Under the pieces are notes generated by a model. That model made no database searches and was not told where the DNA came from. It saw nothing but the letters and a program-made list of their open reading frames with translations. A program made the translations under genes and the position numbers. A DNA stretch of 64,000 nt, taken from positions 57,380-121,379 of the forward strand of contig JAJDAY010000036.1 in the NCBI GenBank assembly GCA_029261655.1. The letters are read 5' to 3'. Origin of the DNA: Nitrospinaceae bacterium. Its GTDB lineage: Bacteria; Nitrospinota; Nitrospinia; Nitrospinales; VA-1. This document shows, piece by piece, positions 63,810-64,000 of this stretch (position 1 is its first letter; each line of letters opens with the position of its first letter).

Positions 63810-64000
63810 ATGATAAATGGACAACGCATCACGGTAGTCATGCCGGCTTATAACGCCGAAAAAACTCTCCTGAAAACCTATCAGGAAATTCCGAGCGCCG
63901 TGGTCGATGATATCATTCTCACCGACGACGCCAGCCAGGACGATACGGTAGAAATCTCCAAAGAGCTTGATATTTTCACGCTGGTCCATGAAAAAAACAA
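63810..64000 (+). CDS. Glycosyltransferase family 2, 5' part only
   Basis: A frame open from ATG 63810 to the window edge, 63 full codons. It begins with the GT2 fold start ITVVMPAYNAEKTL, followed by DDIILTDDASQDDTVEIS, the nucleotide-sugar binding loop of GT-A enzymes. The C-terminus is outside the window, so acceptor and membrane anchors cannot be judged. Confidence 0.8.
   Translation, partial: MINGQRITVVMPAYNAEKTLLKTYQEIPSAVVDDIILTDDASQDDTVEISKELDIFTLVHEKN

Overview
The window reads as chromosomal DNA of a free-living, aerobic Gram-negative bacterium of moderate GC content. Outer-membrane-style lipoproteins, signal peptides and a lipid A biosynthesis N-terminal domain protein support the Gram-negative call. 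The strongest lineage hint is a two-gene module, a cytochrome bd-like membrane protein followed by a membrane-anchored diheme cytochrome c (33034-36488). That pairing is known from nitrite oxidisers of the Nitrospina/Nitrospira type. With a c554-like tetraheme cytochrome and a UDP-glucose dehydrogenase resembling the eukaryotic type, Nitrospinota is my best guess. This is an inference from gene content; no rRNA, tRNA or nxr gene is in the window.

Layout. 1-8500 (minus strand): a cupin and a small membrane protein, then the classic lipid cluster yceD-rpmF-plsX-fabH-fabD-fabG-acpP-fabF-rnc, ending in hspQ and a terminator. 8600-10300: a Xer-type recombinase and an AT-richer orphan HEPN-like gene. 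10750-15850 (plus): typA/bipA, fbp, hisS and a fur-family gene. 15850-18900: an odd segment holding two paralogous secreted proteins on the minus strand, bounded by the 3' end of fur and a second, slightly diverged copy of that end. 18900-30150: aldo/keto reductase, formylglycine-generating-enzyme-like lipoprotein, TPR lipoprotein, acs, an HI0074-like protein, a small secreted repeat protein, an XTP pyrophosphatase, a pilin-like membrane lipoprotein and a DnaJ protein. 30380-32680 (plus): rlmN and a glycosyltransferase/LAB_N/small membrane protein trio.

33030-36490 is the respiratory module, ended by a strong terminator. 36640-45700 carries an LRR protein, bolA, a zinc ribbon protein, lpdA, a MOSC protein, a REC-GAF-GGDEF protein, sppA and a second formylglycine-generating-enzyme-like protein. 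45840-50640 (plus) holds TRAP transporter permeases, a PHP-domain protein, ogt, recO, a RidA protein and a small diheme cytochrome. 50655-63545 is mostly minus strand: UDP-glucose dehydrogenase, tetraheme cytochrome, an IHF/HU protein, ftsB-like gene, eno, hemL, mtaP, a very long coiled-coil protein, asd and leuB; queA lies on plus. A glycosyltransferase starts at the right edge.

The genes are mostly housekeeping. The most unusual items are the fur 3'-end duplication around the two secreted paralogues, a coiled-coil protein built on a 31-residue period, an internal duplication in the membrane part of the diheme cytochrome, a secreted protein with repeated WLKE/HP motifs and a Cys-rich tail, and a c-heme site with CX3CH spacing. 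No CRISPR array, insertion sequence, rRNA or tRNA was found.
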